Source: Streptomyces sp. A0642
Lineage (GTDB): Bacteria; Actinomycetota; Actinomycetes; Streptomycetales; Streptomycetaceae
DNA length: 64,000 bases
Direction: 5' to 3'
Assembly (NCBI RefSeq): GCF_004795105.1
Contig: NZ_SSBL01000024.1
Coordinates: 55,636-119,635 of the forward strand
A model generated the notes under the pieces. The model was not told the DNA's origin and searched no databases. It was given only the letters and a program-made list of their open reading frames with translations. The position numbers were made by a program, and so were the translations under genes. Positions within the stretch are counted from its first letter, which is position 1. Every line of letters starts with the position of its first letter. Below are positions 50,529-59,567 of this stretch, one piece after another.

Positions 50529-51644
50529 TCAGCGTCCGCCCACCGCGGCACCTGCCGCCCGCAGCGCCTGCCCGTCCCTCCCCATGAGCAGATCCGTGCT
50601 GTCCGCCCACTGGTCGACGACCCCCGTCAGCGGCAGGCCGCGCAGATACGGGTCCGTGAGCGAGGCGGCCAGCGGGCGGGCGAAGCGTTCCGCGTGCAGG
50701 ACGAGGTAGGGACGGCCGTAGTACGAGCGCGGGGCCGGGTCCACCGGATCGGTCAGGCCGGTCGCGTTCTGGCGGATCGCCACCGCCTCGTACGCGGCAC
50801 AGAGGGACCGCTCCCGCTCCGGATAGTCCGTCGCCGTCATCGCGCCGAGCAGAGACGGTGTCAGTGCCTCGGCCGCCTCCAGCCGGGCGAAGGCGCTGCC
50901 CAGCCATTTGCCGTACGGCGGATAGCGCCCCTCCAGCAGCAGGCTGAGCCTCATGAGGTCCCGGACCAGCCGTGCGGCGACGACGGCCGAACCCAGTGCG
51001 TCGCCGACCTCGGCGCAGCGCCCGACGAAGGCCTCCTCCTGGGAGATCCGCTGCCACTGGCAGGCCAGCACATAGCGCCAGAGCTGGTCGGGGTAGCGGG
51101 CCAGCCGCCGGCGTGCGGTGGTGAGGAGGCCGGGACCGTCGTGGAACACGGCGCCGCCCGTGATCGCGGCGAGCTTCTGCTGCGGCATGGCGAGCCAGTC
51201 CCGTACGCCCGGTTCGGCGGCGGTGGCGTCGAAGCCCGCCTCCTGGGTCAGCCAGGCGCCGATGTCGTGCGGGAACACGCGGTGGTCGACGGGACCGTCG
51301 GTCGCCGCCATGTGCGCGGCCGGGTCGAGCGGGTCGGCCGCCGGGCGGAAGTGGGTGGGCCAGCCCCGGATCTCCTTCGGCAGCCGATCCGCCAGCAGCC
51401 GCCGGATCGCCCCGCCGTGCGCCGCCGCGTCGTCCGGCGCGAGGAAGAGGTCCAGGCGCGGCCCCCAGTCGTGGTCGGCCGACCGGGCCGTGTCGAAACC
51501 GAGCACCTCCGAACCGGGGCCGATCCGCGCGGCGGCGTACGGCAGACCGGGAAAGGCGTCGTCGAGGACGGGCCGCACCGCCTCCTCGTACAGAATCCGG
51601 GAGAGCTCCAGACCGGGCAGGAAAGCGGGTTCGGCAGGGGTCAT
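50529..51644 (-). CDS. DUF4037 domain-containing protein (nucleotidyltransferase-like)
   Basis: 371 residues from ATG at 51644. ARIGPGSEVLGFDTARSADHDWGPRLDLFL is the nucleotidyltransferase-like core with D-H-D-W-G-P and acidic metal ligands. LWRYVLACQWQRISQEEAFVGR and LLEGRYPPYGKWLGSAFARL are the helical DUF4037 part. Function of the family is unknown; it may transfer a nucleotide to a small molecule or RNA. The upstream frame to 52568 is shadow coding. It diverges from a MarR gene. Confidence 0.83.
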   Translation of the reverse strand: MTPAEPAFLPGLELSRILYEEAVRPVLDDAFPGLPYAAARIGPGSEVLGFDTARSADHDWGPRLDLFLAPDDAAAHGGAIRRLLADRLPKEIRGWPTHFRPAADPLDPAAHMAATDGPVDHRVFPHDIGAWLTQEAGFDATAAEPGVRDWLAMPQQKLAAITGGAVFHDGPGLLTTARRRLARYPDQLWRYVLACQWQRISQEEAFVGRCAEVGDALGSAVVAARLVRDLMRLSLLLEGRYPPYGKWLGSAFARLEAAEALTPSLLGAMTATDYPERERSLCAAYEAVAIRQNATGLTDPVDPAPRSYYGRPYLVLHAERFARPLAASLTDPYLRGLPLTGVVDQWADSTDLLMGRDGQALRAAGAAVGGR

Positions 51645-51768
51645 TCCGCCACTGTGCGGGTGCCGGGGACGGTCGGCCAGCGAATATTCCCGGCGCACGG
51701 GAGCGGCCGGGATCCAGAAGTCTGCTTGCGGACGATCCACCACAGACCGAATTGTTACGCTGGCGGAC

Positions 51769-52257
51769 ATGACCGCCATGGCGCCCACCCGCACCGCACC
51801 CGACCTCTCGTACCTCCTGGACCACACCAGCCACGTCCTGCGGACCCAGATGTCGGCGGCGCTCGCCGAGATCGGGCTCACCGCGCGCATGCACTGCGTG
51901 CTCGTCCACGCCCTGGAGGAGGAGCGCACCCAGATCCAGCTCGCCGAGATCGGCGACATGGACAAGACCACGATGGTGGTGACGGTCGACGCCCTGGAGA
52001 GCGCGGGCCTCGCCGAGCGCCGGCCCTCCAGCCGGGACCGCCGGGCGCGGATCATCGCCGTCACCGAACGGGGCGCCGCCCTCGCCGCGCGGAGCCAGGA
52101 GATCGTCGACCGGGTGCACGAGGAGGCGCTGAGCAGCCTGGCCCGCACCGACCGGGAGACCCTGCTGCGCGCCCTGAACCAACTGGCGGGTGAGCACCTG
52201 GCCACCCCGGCGGAGAACCCACGCCCGGTCCGGCGCGCGCGCCAGAGCCAGAAGTAG
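51769..52257 (+). CDS. MarR family transcriptional regulator
   Basis: 162 residues from ATG at 51769. The winged helix is IQLAEIGDMDKTTMVVTVDALESAGLAERRPSSRDRRARIIAVTERG (about 62-106), with the classic D-x-R wing. It is divergent from DUF4037 and followed, 398 bp away, by a DHA2 exporter on the same strand. MarR control of either neighbour is plausible. Confidence 0.9.
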   Translation: MTAMAPTRTAPDLSYLLDHTSHVLRTQMSAALAEIGLTARMHCVLVHALEEERTQIQLAEIGDMDKTTMVVTVDALESAGLAERRPSSRDRRARIIAVTERGAALAARSQEIVDRVHEEALSSLARTDRETLLRALNQLAGEHLATPAENPRPVRRARQSQK

Positions 52258-52310
52258 CAGCAGCCGCGTCTGCACACAGGCCCTTGGACGGCCGCAGACG
52301 CGAGACGGCC

Positions 52311-52426
52311 GGGTCCGGGGGCGTGCAGGGGCGTCCCCGCAGGACGACGAACATCGACCCGGGTCCGACTGCGTACCCGCCGCACGTTCGTCGTCCGAGG
52401 AGACGCCCCGGAGGGCCCCCGGACCC
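52311..52426. repeat. 116-nt three-segment nested inverted repeat
   Basis: Three pairs nest in order: 52311-52322 with 52415-52426 (12 bp), 52328-52335 with 52402-52409 (8 bp) and 52342-52352 with 52386-52396 (11 bp, GGACGACGAAC/GTTCGTCGTCC). Internal loops of about five bases lie on both sides, and the terminal loop is 33 nt. This makes one long interrupted stem, suited to a structured RNA or a DNA palindrome. The rest of 52258-52655 has a weaker CGTCTGC/GCAGACG pair after the MarR gene and an AT-rich promoter at 52565-52640. Confidence 0.7.
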
Positions 52427-52476
52427 CCACCCACCGAGCCGGCGCACCTCGGGACCACGGAGCACCCGCACCACCC

Positions 52477-52503
52477 CAGCCCGTCCGGCGCTTGAGGACG
52501 GAA
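52477..52503. repeat. Copy of a dispersed Streptomyces intergenic repeat
   Basis: The core GCCCGTCCGGCGCTTGAGGA is a sequence I recall as recurring in Streptomyces intergenic regions. Only one copy is present in this window, so the statement rests on memory. Confidence 0.4.
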
Positions 52504-52655
52504 CCCCGCGCCCCGGCAAGGGGCAACCACAACAAGGCACCGCACCCCGCAAGGGGAACCCGCATCATCCGCAGAAATTAGAACCGAAATAAATAGTCTG
52601 CAACAAAACCATCTGCTACGTTCTCTCTTGTCGAACCAACCGACAGGAGAGCCCG

Positions 52656-54125
52656 ATGTCTGCCACCGCGTCCGCGCCCACCGTCCCCGTCCGGACCAGT
52701 CCCCCGGCCGCCGGCCGCTCCCGCCGTCTCGCCCTCGGCGTGATCGCCACCGGCCTGCTGATGACCGTGCTCGACGGCTCGATCGTGACGGTGGCGATGC
52801 CCGCCATCCAGAACGACCTCGGGTTCACGCCCGCCGGCCTCAGCTGGGTCGTCAACGCCTACCTGATCGCCTTCGGAGGACTGCTGCTGCTCGCCGGGCG
52901 CCTCGGGGACCTCCTCGGACGCCGGCGGATGTTCCTGGCCGGCACGGCGGTCTTCACCGCCGCCTCCGTACTGGCCGGGGCGGCCGGCTCCCCCGCCCTC
53001 CTCATCACCGCCCGCTTCCTCCAGGGAGCCGGCAGTGCCATGGCGTCCGCCGTCGGTCTGGGCATTCTCGTGACCCTCTTCACCGAGAACCGCGAACGGG
53101 CCCGCGCCATCGCCGTGTTCAGCTTCACCGGCGCGGCCGGCGCCTCGCTCGGCCAGGTGCTCGGCGGGGTCCTCACCGACGCCCTCGGCTGGCACTGGAT
53201 CTTCTTCATCAACCTGCCGATCGGCCTGGCGGTGCTCCTCATCGCGGTACGCGTCCTGCCGGCCGACCGCGGGCCCGGCCTCTCCGCCGGGGCCGACGCC
53301 CTCGGGGCGCTCCTGGTGACCGCCGGCGTGATGCTGGGCATCTACTCCGTCGTCGAGGTCGAGTCGTACGGATGGCTGTCGGCGCACACGATCGGCCTCG
53401 GGGCCCTCGCGCTGGCCCTGCTCGCCCTGTTCGCCGTCCGGCAGGCCACCGCCGCCGCCCCGCTCCTGCCGCTGCGGATCCTCCGGTCGCGCAGTGTCGC
53501 GGGCGCCAACCTGGTCCAGATCCTCATGGTGGCCGCGCTGTTCTCGTTCCAGATCCTGGTCGCGCTGTACCTCCAGCGGGTCCTCGGTTACGGCGCCACC
53601 GCCACCGGACTCGCGATGCTGCCGGCCGCCGCGGTCATCGGCGCGGTCTCGCTCGGGATCTCGGCCCGGATGAGCGCACGGTTCGGCGACCGCAACGTCC
53701 TGGTGCTCGGGCTGGGCCTGCTGGTCGCCATGCTCGGCCTCCTGACCCGCCTCCCGGTCCACGCGCACTACGCCGTCGATCTGCTTCCGGTGATGTTCCT
53801 CGCCGCGGGATTCGGGCTCGCCCTCCCGGCGTTGACCGCGCTCGGCATGTCAGGGGCGGGCGAGGAGGACGCCGGTCTGGCCTCCGGACTGTTCAACACC
53901 ACCCAGCAGATCGGCATGGCCATGGGCGTCGCCGTCCTGTCCACGCTGGCGGCCTCCCGCACGGACGCGCTGTCCGCCGCGGGCCGCGGCCCGGCCGAGG
54001 CACTGACCGGCGGCTACCACCTGGCGTTCACCGTGGGCGTCGGCCTGCTCGCAGCCGCCCTCCTCATCGCCCTCACGGTGCTGAGGCGCCCGACCCGCGC
54101 GACCACCGCCACCGCGTCCACCTGA
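52656..54125 (+). CDS. MFS drug exporter, DHA2 (EmrB/QacA-like) family
   Basis: 489 residues with about 14 hydrophobic helices. TGLLMTVLDGSIVTVAMPAI (motif D1) and GRLGDLLGRRRMFLAG (motif A) are visible, then ARFLQGAGSAMAS and GFALPALTALGMSGAG. It is a proton-driven exporter of drugs or a metabolite. A ribosome site gacaggag precedes the ATG, and the upstream 60 bp are AT-rich with a repeated TCTGC-A/T-AC. A TetR gene at 55388 and a MarR gene upstream are possible regulators. Confidence 0.92.
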   Translation: MSATASAPTVPVRTSPPAAGRSRRLALGVIATGLLMTVLDGSIVTVAMPAIQNDLGFTPAGLSWVVNAYLIAFGGLLLLAGRLGDLLGRRRMFLAGTAVFTAASVLAGAAGSPALLITARFLQGAGSAMASAVGLGILVTLFTENRERARAIAVFSFTGAAGASLGQVLGGVLTDALGWHWIFFINLPIGLAVLLIAVRVLPADRGPGLSAGADALGALLVTAGVMLGIYSVVEVESYGWLSAHTIGLGALALALLALFAVRQATAAAPLLPLRILRSRSVAGANLVQILMVAALFSFQILVALYLQRVLGYGATATGLAMLPAAAVIGAVSLGISARMSARFGDRNVLVLGLGLLVAMLGLLTRLPVHAHYAVDLLPVMFLAAGFGLALPALTALGMSGAGEEDAGLASGLFNTTQQIGMAMGVAVLSTLAASRTDALSAAGRGPAEALTGGYHLAFTVGVGLLAAALLIALTVLRRPTRATTATAST

Positions 54126-54171
54126 CCACACGCCCGGCCCGCGCCACCCCGTCCACCTGACCACACGCCCG
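54115..54171 (+). repeat. 22-bp duplication at the exporter 3' end
   Basis: CGTCCACCTGACCACACGCC G occurs at 54115-54136, across the exporter stop codon, and again at 54150-54171, so the stop is duplicated downstream. Confidence 0.75.
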
Positions 54172-54192
54172 CCCCGCCACCGAAGGACTGCC

Positions 54193-54720
54193 ATGCCCGC
54201 ACACCCCACCACTCCCGCCACCCCCACCACTCCCACCACCGCGACCGAGCCCCCGCCCGGCGCCGGCCCCGCCCCGCGCGTGCTCACCGGAGAAGAACTC
54301 TCCCGGCTGCTCGCGAACCAGCAGTTCGGAGTCCTCGCGAGCGTACGGAGCACCGGTCATCCTCACCTGACGACGGTGCTGTACTCCTGGGACGCCGAGG
54401 AGCGCGTGGTACGCGTCTCCAGCACCGCCGACCGCCTCAAGCCGCGGCAGCTGCGTACCGATCCGCATGCCGCCCTGCACGTCCAGGGCCCGGACCCGTT
54501 CTCCTTCGCGGTGGCCGAGGGTGAGGCGGAGGTGTCCGCCGCGGCCGCGGTACCGGGGGACGCGGTCAGCCTCGAACTCCTCTCCATGACACCCGGCTTC
54601 GAGGACCAGGACGCGGAAGCCGCCTTCCTGGCACAGGTGGTCGCCGACCGGCGCGTGGTGATCCGCATCCGGGTCTCGCGGCTGTACGGAACCGCGCTGG
54701 ACATCCCCGCCACCGGCTGA
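54193..54720 (+). CDS. PPOX-class F420-dependent oxidoreductase
   Basis: 175 residues with a Pro/Thr-rich leader (2-35), then the split barrel FGVLASVRSTGHPHLTTVLYSW and STADRLKPRQLRTDPHAALHV, where K and R contact the cofactor phosphate. FSFAVAEGEAEVS and VIRIRVSRLYG close the fold. It is probably an F420-dependent reductase; a flavin enzyme is the alternative. It follows the exporter by 67 bp and may be co-transcribed. Confidence 0.83.
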   Translation: MPAHPTTPATPTTPTTATEPPPGAGPAPRVLTGEELSRLLANQQFGVLASVRSTGHPHLTTVLYSWDAEERVVRVSSTADRLKPRQLRTDPHAALHVQGPDPFSFAVAEGEAEVSAAAAVPGDAVSLELLSMTPGFEDQDAEAAFLAQVVADRRVVIRIRVSRLYGTALDIPATG

Positions 54721-54784
54721 GTGCAGGCGGCGGGGGCACACCGGGGCCATGTGCGCGGCAAGCGGAGGCTCTAGGATCCCGCCC

Positions 54785-55303
54785 ATGGCTACCGACCCCG
54801 GCTACACCTGCTCCCGCTGCGGCGAACACCACACGGAACTTCCGATGGGGTACTCCACCATGGCGCCCGACGTCTGGGACGCGAGCCTGGAGAGCGACCC
54901 CGACAGCATGCTGTCGACGGACCAGTGCATCGTCAGGCACGAGCACTACTTCATCAAGGGCCTGATCGAGATACCCGTGATCGGCAGCCCGGAGCCGTTC
55001 TCCTGGGGCGTGTGGGTGTCCTTGAGCCGGGAGAACTTCGGCCGCGCCCTCGATGTGTGGGAGACGCCGGGCCGGGAGTCCGAGAAGCCGTACTTCGGCT
55101 GGCTCAGCACGGAGTTGGGGCTGTACACCCCCCGTACGACCAACCTCAAGACCAACGCGCACACCCGCCCGATCGGCCGGCGCCCGCTCATCGAGCTGGA
55201 GCCCACCGATCATCCGCTGGCCGTGGAACAGCGCACCGGCATCACCCTCGGCCGGGTCCGCGAGATAGCCGAGGCGGTGCAGCACGCCGAGGAGGGCCGC
55301 TGA
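54785..55303 (+). CDS. DUF2199 domain-containing protein
   Basis: 172 residues from ATG at 54785. TCSRCGEHH supplies a C-x-x-C that, with later His and Cys, may bind zinc. STDQCIVRHEHYFIKGLIEIPV and FSWGVWVSLSRENFGRALDVWE are the family core, and NAHTRPIGRRPLIELEPTDHPLAVEQRTGI the end. It is a small cytoplasmic family of unknown role. Confidence 0.88.
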   Translation: MATDPGYTCSRCGEHHTELPMGYSTMAPDVWDASLESDPDSMLSTDQCIVRHEHYFIKGLIEIPVIGSPEPFSWGVWVSLSRENFGRALDVWETPGRESEKPYFGWLSTELGLYTPRTTNLKTNAHTRPIGRRPLIELEPTDHPLAVEQRTGITLGRVREIAEAVQHAEEGR

Positions 55304-55387
55304 CGGTCCGGCCGGAGCGAAGTCCTGCCCCTGCTGTCCCTCCACCCGGCCCGAGCGGAGCGAGGTGCTACCGGCGCGGAGCGAGAG

Positions 55388-56104
55388 CTACCGGCGCTGC
55401 CCCTCCCCCAGCCCCGTCCGCAGTTGTACGAAGCCCTGCTCGGCGGCCTCGACCGCGTGCCCGTACACCTGGTCCGCGCTCCGGCCCTCGCTGACCCGCT
55501 GCCAGTTGTCCAGGGACAGGATGCGCAGGACCGCGATGATCTGGCCCGCGGCCAGCCGGTCCGTCACCGCGTCGCCCAGGGCGCGGGCGAGAGCGGCCTC
55601 GGACCGGCTCTGGTACGCGTAGAGGCGGGCCACCAGGGAGGGTGTTCCGTACAACAGGCGGTGGAACGCCAGCACTTGCGGCACGTCGCACAGGCCGGTG
55701 ACCGGGTCGCGCCGCTCCAGACCGTCCAGGTAGTGGCGCCGCAGGGCATCCAGCGGGGACTCCCCCTCCGCCCGGTCGGCGACGACCCGCGCGGGCTCGT
55801 CCTCGTGGTCGGCGAACCGGTGGAGAACGAGGTCCTCCTTGGCCGGGAAGTAGCGGAACAGCGTCGGCTTGGAGACGTCCGCGGCCGCCGCGATCTCCGC
55901 CACCGAGACCTTGTCGAAGCCACGCTCCAGGAACAACGTGATGGCGGCCTCGGAGACCGCCTGGTACGTCAGCTGCTTCTTCCGCTCCCGCAGGCTCACC
56001 GGCGCACGGGGGAAGGCCGGCGATGCCGCTTCCGCCCCGTCCGCCGCCGCCGCGTCGGCCGAGGTCGAGGTCCGGGGGCCGGGCTTCTCTCCGCTCATGA
56101 CCAT
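55388..56104 (-). CDS. TetR family transcriptional regulator
   Basis: 238 residues. A 35-residue low-complexity N-terminal extension precedes the HTH (QAVSEAAITLFLERGFDKVSVAEIAAAADVSKPTLFRYFPAK region). The C-terminal domain contains LRRHYLDGLERRDPVTGL. The start could also be the second Met (55-56098). Likely target: the DHA2 exporter or the adjacent regulator. 55304-55387 contains short repeats of GCGGAGCGAG and GCTACCGGCGC. Confidence 0.88.
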   Translation of the reverse strand: MVMSGEKPGPRTSTSADAAAADGAEAASPAFPRAPVSLRERKKQLTYQAVSEAAITLFLERGFDKVSVAEIAAAADVSKPTLFRYFPAKEDLVLHRFADHEDEPARVVADRAEGESPLDALRRHYLDGLERRDPVTGLCDVPQVLAFHRLLYGTPSLVARLYAYQSRSEAALARALGDAVTDRLAAGQIIAVLRILSLDNWQRVSEGRSADQVYGHAVEAAEQGFVQLRTGLGEGQRR

Positions 56105-56140
56105 GAAGCGTATCCTTTCCGACCTCGAACGATCCTGACG

Positions 56141-56986
56141 TCAGATGCCGCCCGGACCCGTACCGGAGTCCTCCGTTCCATGCTCGCGCGCACGGGCGGC
56201 CACCAGGACGCCGACCCCGTCCAGCACCCGTTCGAGCCCGAACGCGAACGCGTGACCGGGATCGCCCGTGGTCCACACCGCCGTGGTCTCCTTGAGCCGC
56301 GCGAGCGCGGGCTGACGTGCGGGATCGACCAGCCGGTCCAGCGTCCGGGCACGGCCCTCCACCACCTCCGCCACCGGCACGCCCCGGGACGCGGCCGCGG
56401 CATCGAGATCGGCCGCCAGCAGCGCGTCGTTCCGTACGAAACCACTGATCAGCAGGAGGACGGAGACCTTCTCGTCCGCCTCCAGGCCGGTGCCGGCGAG
56501 CGCCTGAAGCCCCTGCTCCCACCACGCGACCGAATGCGGGCTCGCAGGCGGTCCCGCGAGGGGGATGCGGAGCATCCAGGGGTTGGCGCGGAAGACCCGG
56601 CTCTGCGACCGCGCCCACCGCGAGAGCGCCTCCCGCCAGCCGCCCCGCTCCTCCGGGGCCGGCAGCGGTGGCGGAGACCCCAGGGCCGCCTCCTGCATGA
56701 GTACGAAGAGCTCGTCCTTGGCCGCCACGTACCGGTAGAGCGACATGGTGGCGACCCCGAGATCTTTGGCGACCCGCCCCATGGACACCGCGCCGAGCCC
56801 CTCGGCCGCCGCCACCGCCACCGCGGCGCCCACGATCCGCTCCGGACTCAGTCCGGGCCGGGGCCCCTTCACGGGGCGGGGCCGCAACCCCCAGGCCGCC
56901 TCGATGCTGGCCGGCAGACCGGTGCCGCCCGGCGAACCGCTCCCATTCTCCCCCGCCACCTGAACCGCCTTCCGTCGGACGGTCAT
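56141..56986 (-). CDS. TetR family regulator with TetR_C_1-type domain
   Basis: 281 residues from ATG at 56986. An N-terminal extension (1-48) precedes LSPERIVGAAVAVAAAEGLGAVSMGRVAKDLGVATMSLYRYVAAKDEL, the HTH. A large C-terminal domain begins WREALSRWARSQSRVFRANPWML, of the tetracycline-repressor-like C-domain group, which commonly binds drugs. It ends 36 bp upstream of the preceding TetR gene on the same strand, so the two may be co-transcribed. Its target is unknown. Confidence 0.88.
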   Translation of the reverse strand: MTVRRKAVQVAGENGSGSPGGTGLPASIEAAWGLRPRPVKGPRPGLSPERIVGAAVAVAAAEGLGAVSMGRVAKDLGVATMSLYRYVAAKDELFVLMQEAALGSPPPLPAPEERGGWREALSRWARSQSRVFRANPWMLRIPLAGPPASPHSVAWWEQGLQALAGTGLEADEKVSVLLLISGFVRNDALLAADLDAAAASRGVPVAEVVEGRARTLDRLVDPARQPALARLKETTAVWTTGDPGHAFAFGLERVLDGVGVLVAARAREHGTEDSGTGPGGI

Positions 56987-57183
56987 CCTAGTGAGGCGCA
57001 GCTCTCGCGCTCGGCGCGCACGTACGCCGTGAACGCGTGCCTCACCCCCGGAAGTCCAGCGTCCCGCCGCCCCCGCAGTGACCTCCGGGGGAGACATGCG
57101 GTCTGCCGTACGGGTCACCACGACGGGGACCTTGCGCCGTGCGCGGCTCAAGAGCGGCGCAGCAGTGGGCGCGGGTGCACCGG

Positions 57184-58437
57184 CTAGAACACATCCGGGC
57201 ACCAGGCCCGCCGCCCCGCCCGCAGCATCCCGTCGGCGCGGGCCGCCGCCCCCGGTGTCCGTTCCTCGATGCGGCCCAGGGCCGCCAGGCGCAGGGGCGA
57301 CTCGTCGCCCAGGTACAGGGTGCCCAACTCGCCTATGTCCATGACCAGGTCGGCCGAGCGGGTCGTCGGGGTGCAGGTGGCACCGTCCGGGGAGGCGTCC
57401 AGGTGGAAACGGCCCGTGGTGAGGCCCGTGGTGTCGTGGATGTCCAGGACCAGCGAACCGGGCACCGCGTAGGTACGGGCCTCCAGTGCGCGGACGACGT
57501 CGAGGACGCGAACCCACATGAAGTCCGCGTGCGTCACCACACGGGCCGCGCGCGGGTCCGGGAGAAGGAGCGGGAGGAGGTCGTCGGGGGCGCGGTAGCC
57601 GGTGCTGATCGTGGCGATCCAGTCGACCGAGCAGAGGAAGTGCCACAGCGCCCGCTCGGCCGCCGGGGTCGTCGCGATCATGCTGTGCACCGTCGCCCGG
57701 TTCAGCGGCTGCTTGGCGTCGCCCCAGTTGTCGTCGGCGCGGTAGACCAGCAGGCCGTCGACGCTGCCGTCGGCGCCCCGGTAGACGGCGTAGAACGGCT
57801 CGGTCCAGCGGTCGTGCGGGAAGAGCACCTGGCCCGTGGTGAGGTCCCACCAGCGTTCGCCGCGGCTCACCGCGCCGTGCTGACGGGCCCGCAGCCGGTC
57901 GTGCAGGGCCGGGCCGAGCTTGCGCACCTCCGCGCCGTCCACCAGGTCGATCCGTCCGCCGTCCTCGGCGGACGGGACCCTGCGGTGGGGGTCGAGGCCC
58001 GTCCGGGGGACGTCGACCTCCCACGCGGTGGTCCAGGTCGCCGGGCCGAACCCGTACCGCCCGTAGATCGGGTACTCGGCGGCGATCAGCGTGGCCGCCA
58101 CGTCGCCGCGCTCCTTCGCCGCCGCCAGGTCCGTGGCCATCATCCGCGTCAGCAGCCCGCGGCGCCGGTGGGTGGGCGACACCGTGACGTTGGTGACCGC
58201 GTCCGTCGGCACCGCGGCGCCGCCGACGACCGTCAGCTCCTGCGCGAACGAACGGAACGTCGCCACGCAACGGCCCTCGTCGAACACCCCTTGCGTACGC
58301 GCCAGGTCGAGGTACGGCAGACGACCCGTCACCTCCTCGTCCGATGGTGTCGGCGCCCGCAGGAAACCGGTGTTCACCGCGCGCAGCCAGTCGTGGAGCT
58401 CGGATTCGGCGAGGGAGTGGGCGTCGAGGGTCGTCAT
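57184..58437 (-). CDS. Eis-like GNAT N-acetyltransferase with sterol carrier-like C-domain
   Basis: 417 residues from ATG at 58437 (MTTLDAHSL). The GNAT acetyl-CoA loop is VTVSPTHRRRGLLTRMM (92-108), followed by the Eis motif AAEYPIYGRYGFGPAT with the catalytic Tyr. A second GNAT-like part and a sterol carrier-like domain (SLVLDIHDTTGLTTGRFHLD) follow. The C-terminal WCPDVF ends in Phe, whose carboxylate is the catalytic acid in mycobacterial Eis. Eis proteins acetylate amines at multiple positions, including aminoglycosides. The natural substrate here is unknown. Confidence 0.88.
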   Translation of the reverse strand: MTTLDAHSLAESELHDWLRAVNTGFLRAPTPSDEEVTGRLPYLDLARTQGVFDEGRCVATFRSFAQELTVVGGAAVPTDAVTNVTVSPTHRRRGLLTRMMATDLAAAKERGDVAATLIAAEYPIYGRYGFGPATWTTAWEVDVPRTGLDPHRRVPSAEDGGRIDLVDGAEVRKLGPALHDRLRARQHGAVSRGERWWDLTTGQVLFPHDRWTEPFYAVYRGADGSVDGLLVYRADDNWGDAKQPLNRATVHSMIATTPAAERALWHFLCSVDWIATISTGYRAPDDLLPLLLPDPRAARVVTHADFMWVRVLDVVRALEARTYAVPGSLVLDIHDTTGLTTGRFHLDASPDGATCTPTTRSADLVMDIGELGTLYLGDESPLRLAALGRIEERTPGAAARADGMLRAGRRAWCPDVF

Positions 58438-58493
58438 GCCGTCCACGCTAGACACGGAGAGCGGCGGATGTCGCCGCCTTTTCCCCGCGGCGG

Positions 58494-59492
58494 TCAGAAC
58501 GCCGCCCGGATCTCCCCGACCTCCGCGCTGCCGCCCAGCAGCGGTGCCCGGCCGATCCGCGACACCACCGGGGCGTCGACGCCGAGCAGGCCCAGCGCGC
58601 GGGCCAGCACCGGACCGAGCGCCCGGGCCGAACCGTCGTCGATCTTGAAGGCCAGCGCCCTGCCGTCCGCCAGCGCCACCGCCTGCACCGCCTCCGCGCC
58701 CATCTTGGAGAGCGTCCCCGGCACCTCCCGCATCAGCCAGGTGTCGGGCCGCCGGGTCCCGGCCACGTACTCGGGATGGGCGCGCATCGCGTCAGCCACC
58801 CGGCGCTCGGCCGTGTCCGGCTCCGCCGTGACGAACGTACGGAACGCCCGCGCGAGGCCCACCAGGGAGAGCGCCATCAGCGGCGCCCCGCAGCCGTCCG
58901 TACCGACCGCGGTGACCGGCTCGCCCGCCGCCTCCTCGACGACCTGGTGGACCAGCTGCTGCAGAGGGTGCGCCGGGTCGAGGTACGTGGCGGTGTCCCA
59001 GCCGTTGTGGAGGCAGGCCGCGAGCATCGCCGCGTGCTTGCCCGAGCAGTTCATCGTGATCCGCTCCCGGACGTGGCCCGCGGCGAGATACGCCTCCGCT
59101 TCCACCGGGTCCAGCGGGAGGTCGGCCGGGGTCTGGAGGTCGTCGGGCGTCAGTCCGTGCTCGGCGAGCATCTTGCGTACGAGATCGAGGTGGAAGCCCT
59201 CGCCGGAATGGCTCGCGGCGGCCAGCGCCAGCCGCTCCCCCGACAGGTCGAGACCGGCCCGCAGCACCGCGGCGGCCTGCATCGGCTTGTTGGAGGAGCG
59301 CGGGAAGACCGGAGCCGACGGATCACCCAGGGACATCTCCACGCTGCCGTCCGCGGCGAGGACGACCAGGGAGCCCCGGTGGTGTCCCTCCACGAATCCC
59401 GACCGGACGACCTCCGCCAGGACGGGAAGGCCGGGAGCCGAGCCGGATATGGCGGACGGGGAGGAGGGGGACGCGGCTGCGCTGGAGGTCAT
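58494..59492 (-). CDS. Asparaginase (thermolabile/Rhizobium type II family)
   Basis: 332 residues. PVFPRSSNKPMQAAAVL contains the nucleophile-region Ser and Lys; ASHSGEGFHLDLVRKML, NCSGKHAAMLAACLHNGWD (Cys zinc-site region) and VGTDGCGAPLMALSL follow. GTLSKMGAEAVQAVALADGRALAFKIDDGS is the C-terminal lobe. The pattern matches the ReAV-type asparaginase family (PF06089), which is structurally like serine hydrolases and separate from AnsA/AnsB. It hydrolyses L-asparagine to aspartate and ammonia. Start ATG at 59492; the N-terminal Ser/Ala/Pro leader is low complexity. Confidence 0.88.
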   Translation of the reverse strand: MTSSAAASPSSPSAISGSAPGLPVLAEVVRSGFVEGHHRGSLVVLAADGSVEMSLGDPSAPVFPRSSNKPMQAAAVLRAGLDLSGERLALAAASHSGEGFHLDLVRKMLAEHGLTPDDLQTPADLPLDPVEAEAYLAAGHVRERITMNCSGKHAAMLAACLHNGWDTATYLDPAHPLQQLVHQVVEEAAGEPVTAVGTDGCGAPLMALSLVGLARAFRTFVTAEPDTAERRVADAMRAHPEYVAGTRRPDTWLMREVPGTLSKMGAEAVQAVALADGRALAFKIDDGSARALGPVLARALGLLGVDAPVVSRIGRAPLLGGSAEVGEIRAAF

Positions 59493-59567
59493 GGTGGCCT
59501 TCCGGGTCGGGCGGCACCCGCCCGCGGATTCCGGGGCCGGGCGGGACCCGCCCCCGGAAGGATCGCT

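Noticed and set aside
52656..54125. Antibiotic cluster around the DHA2 exporter
   Set aside because: No biosynthetic genes are nearby; only regulators and small enzymes.
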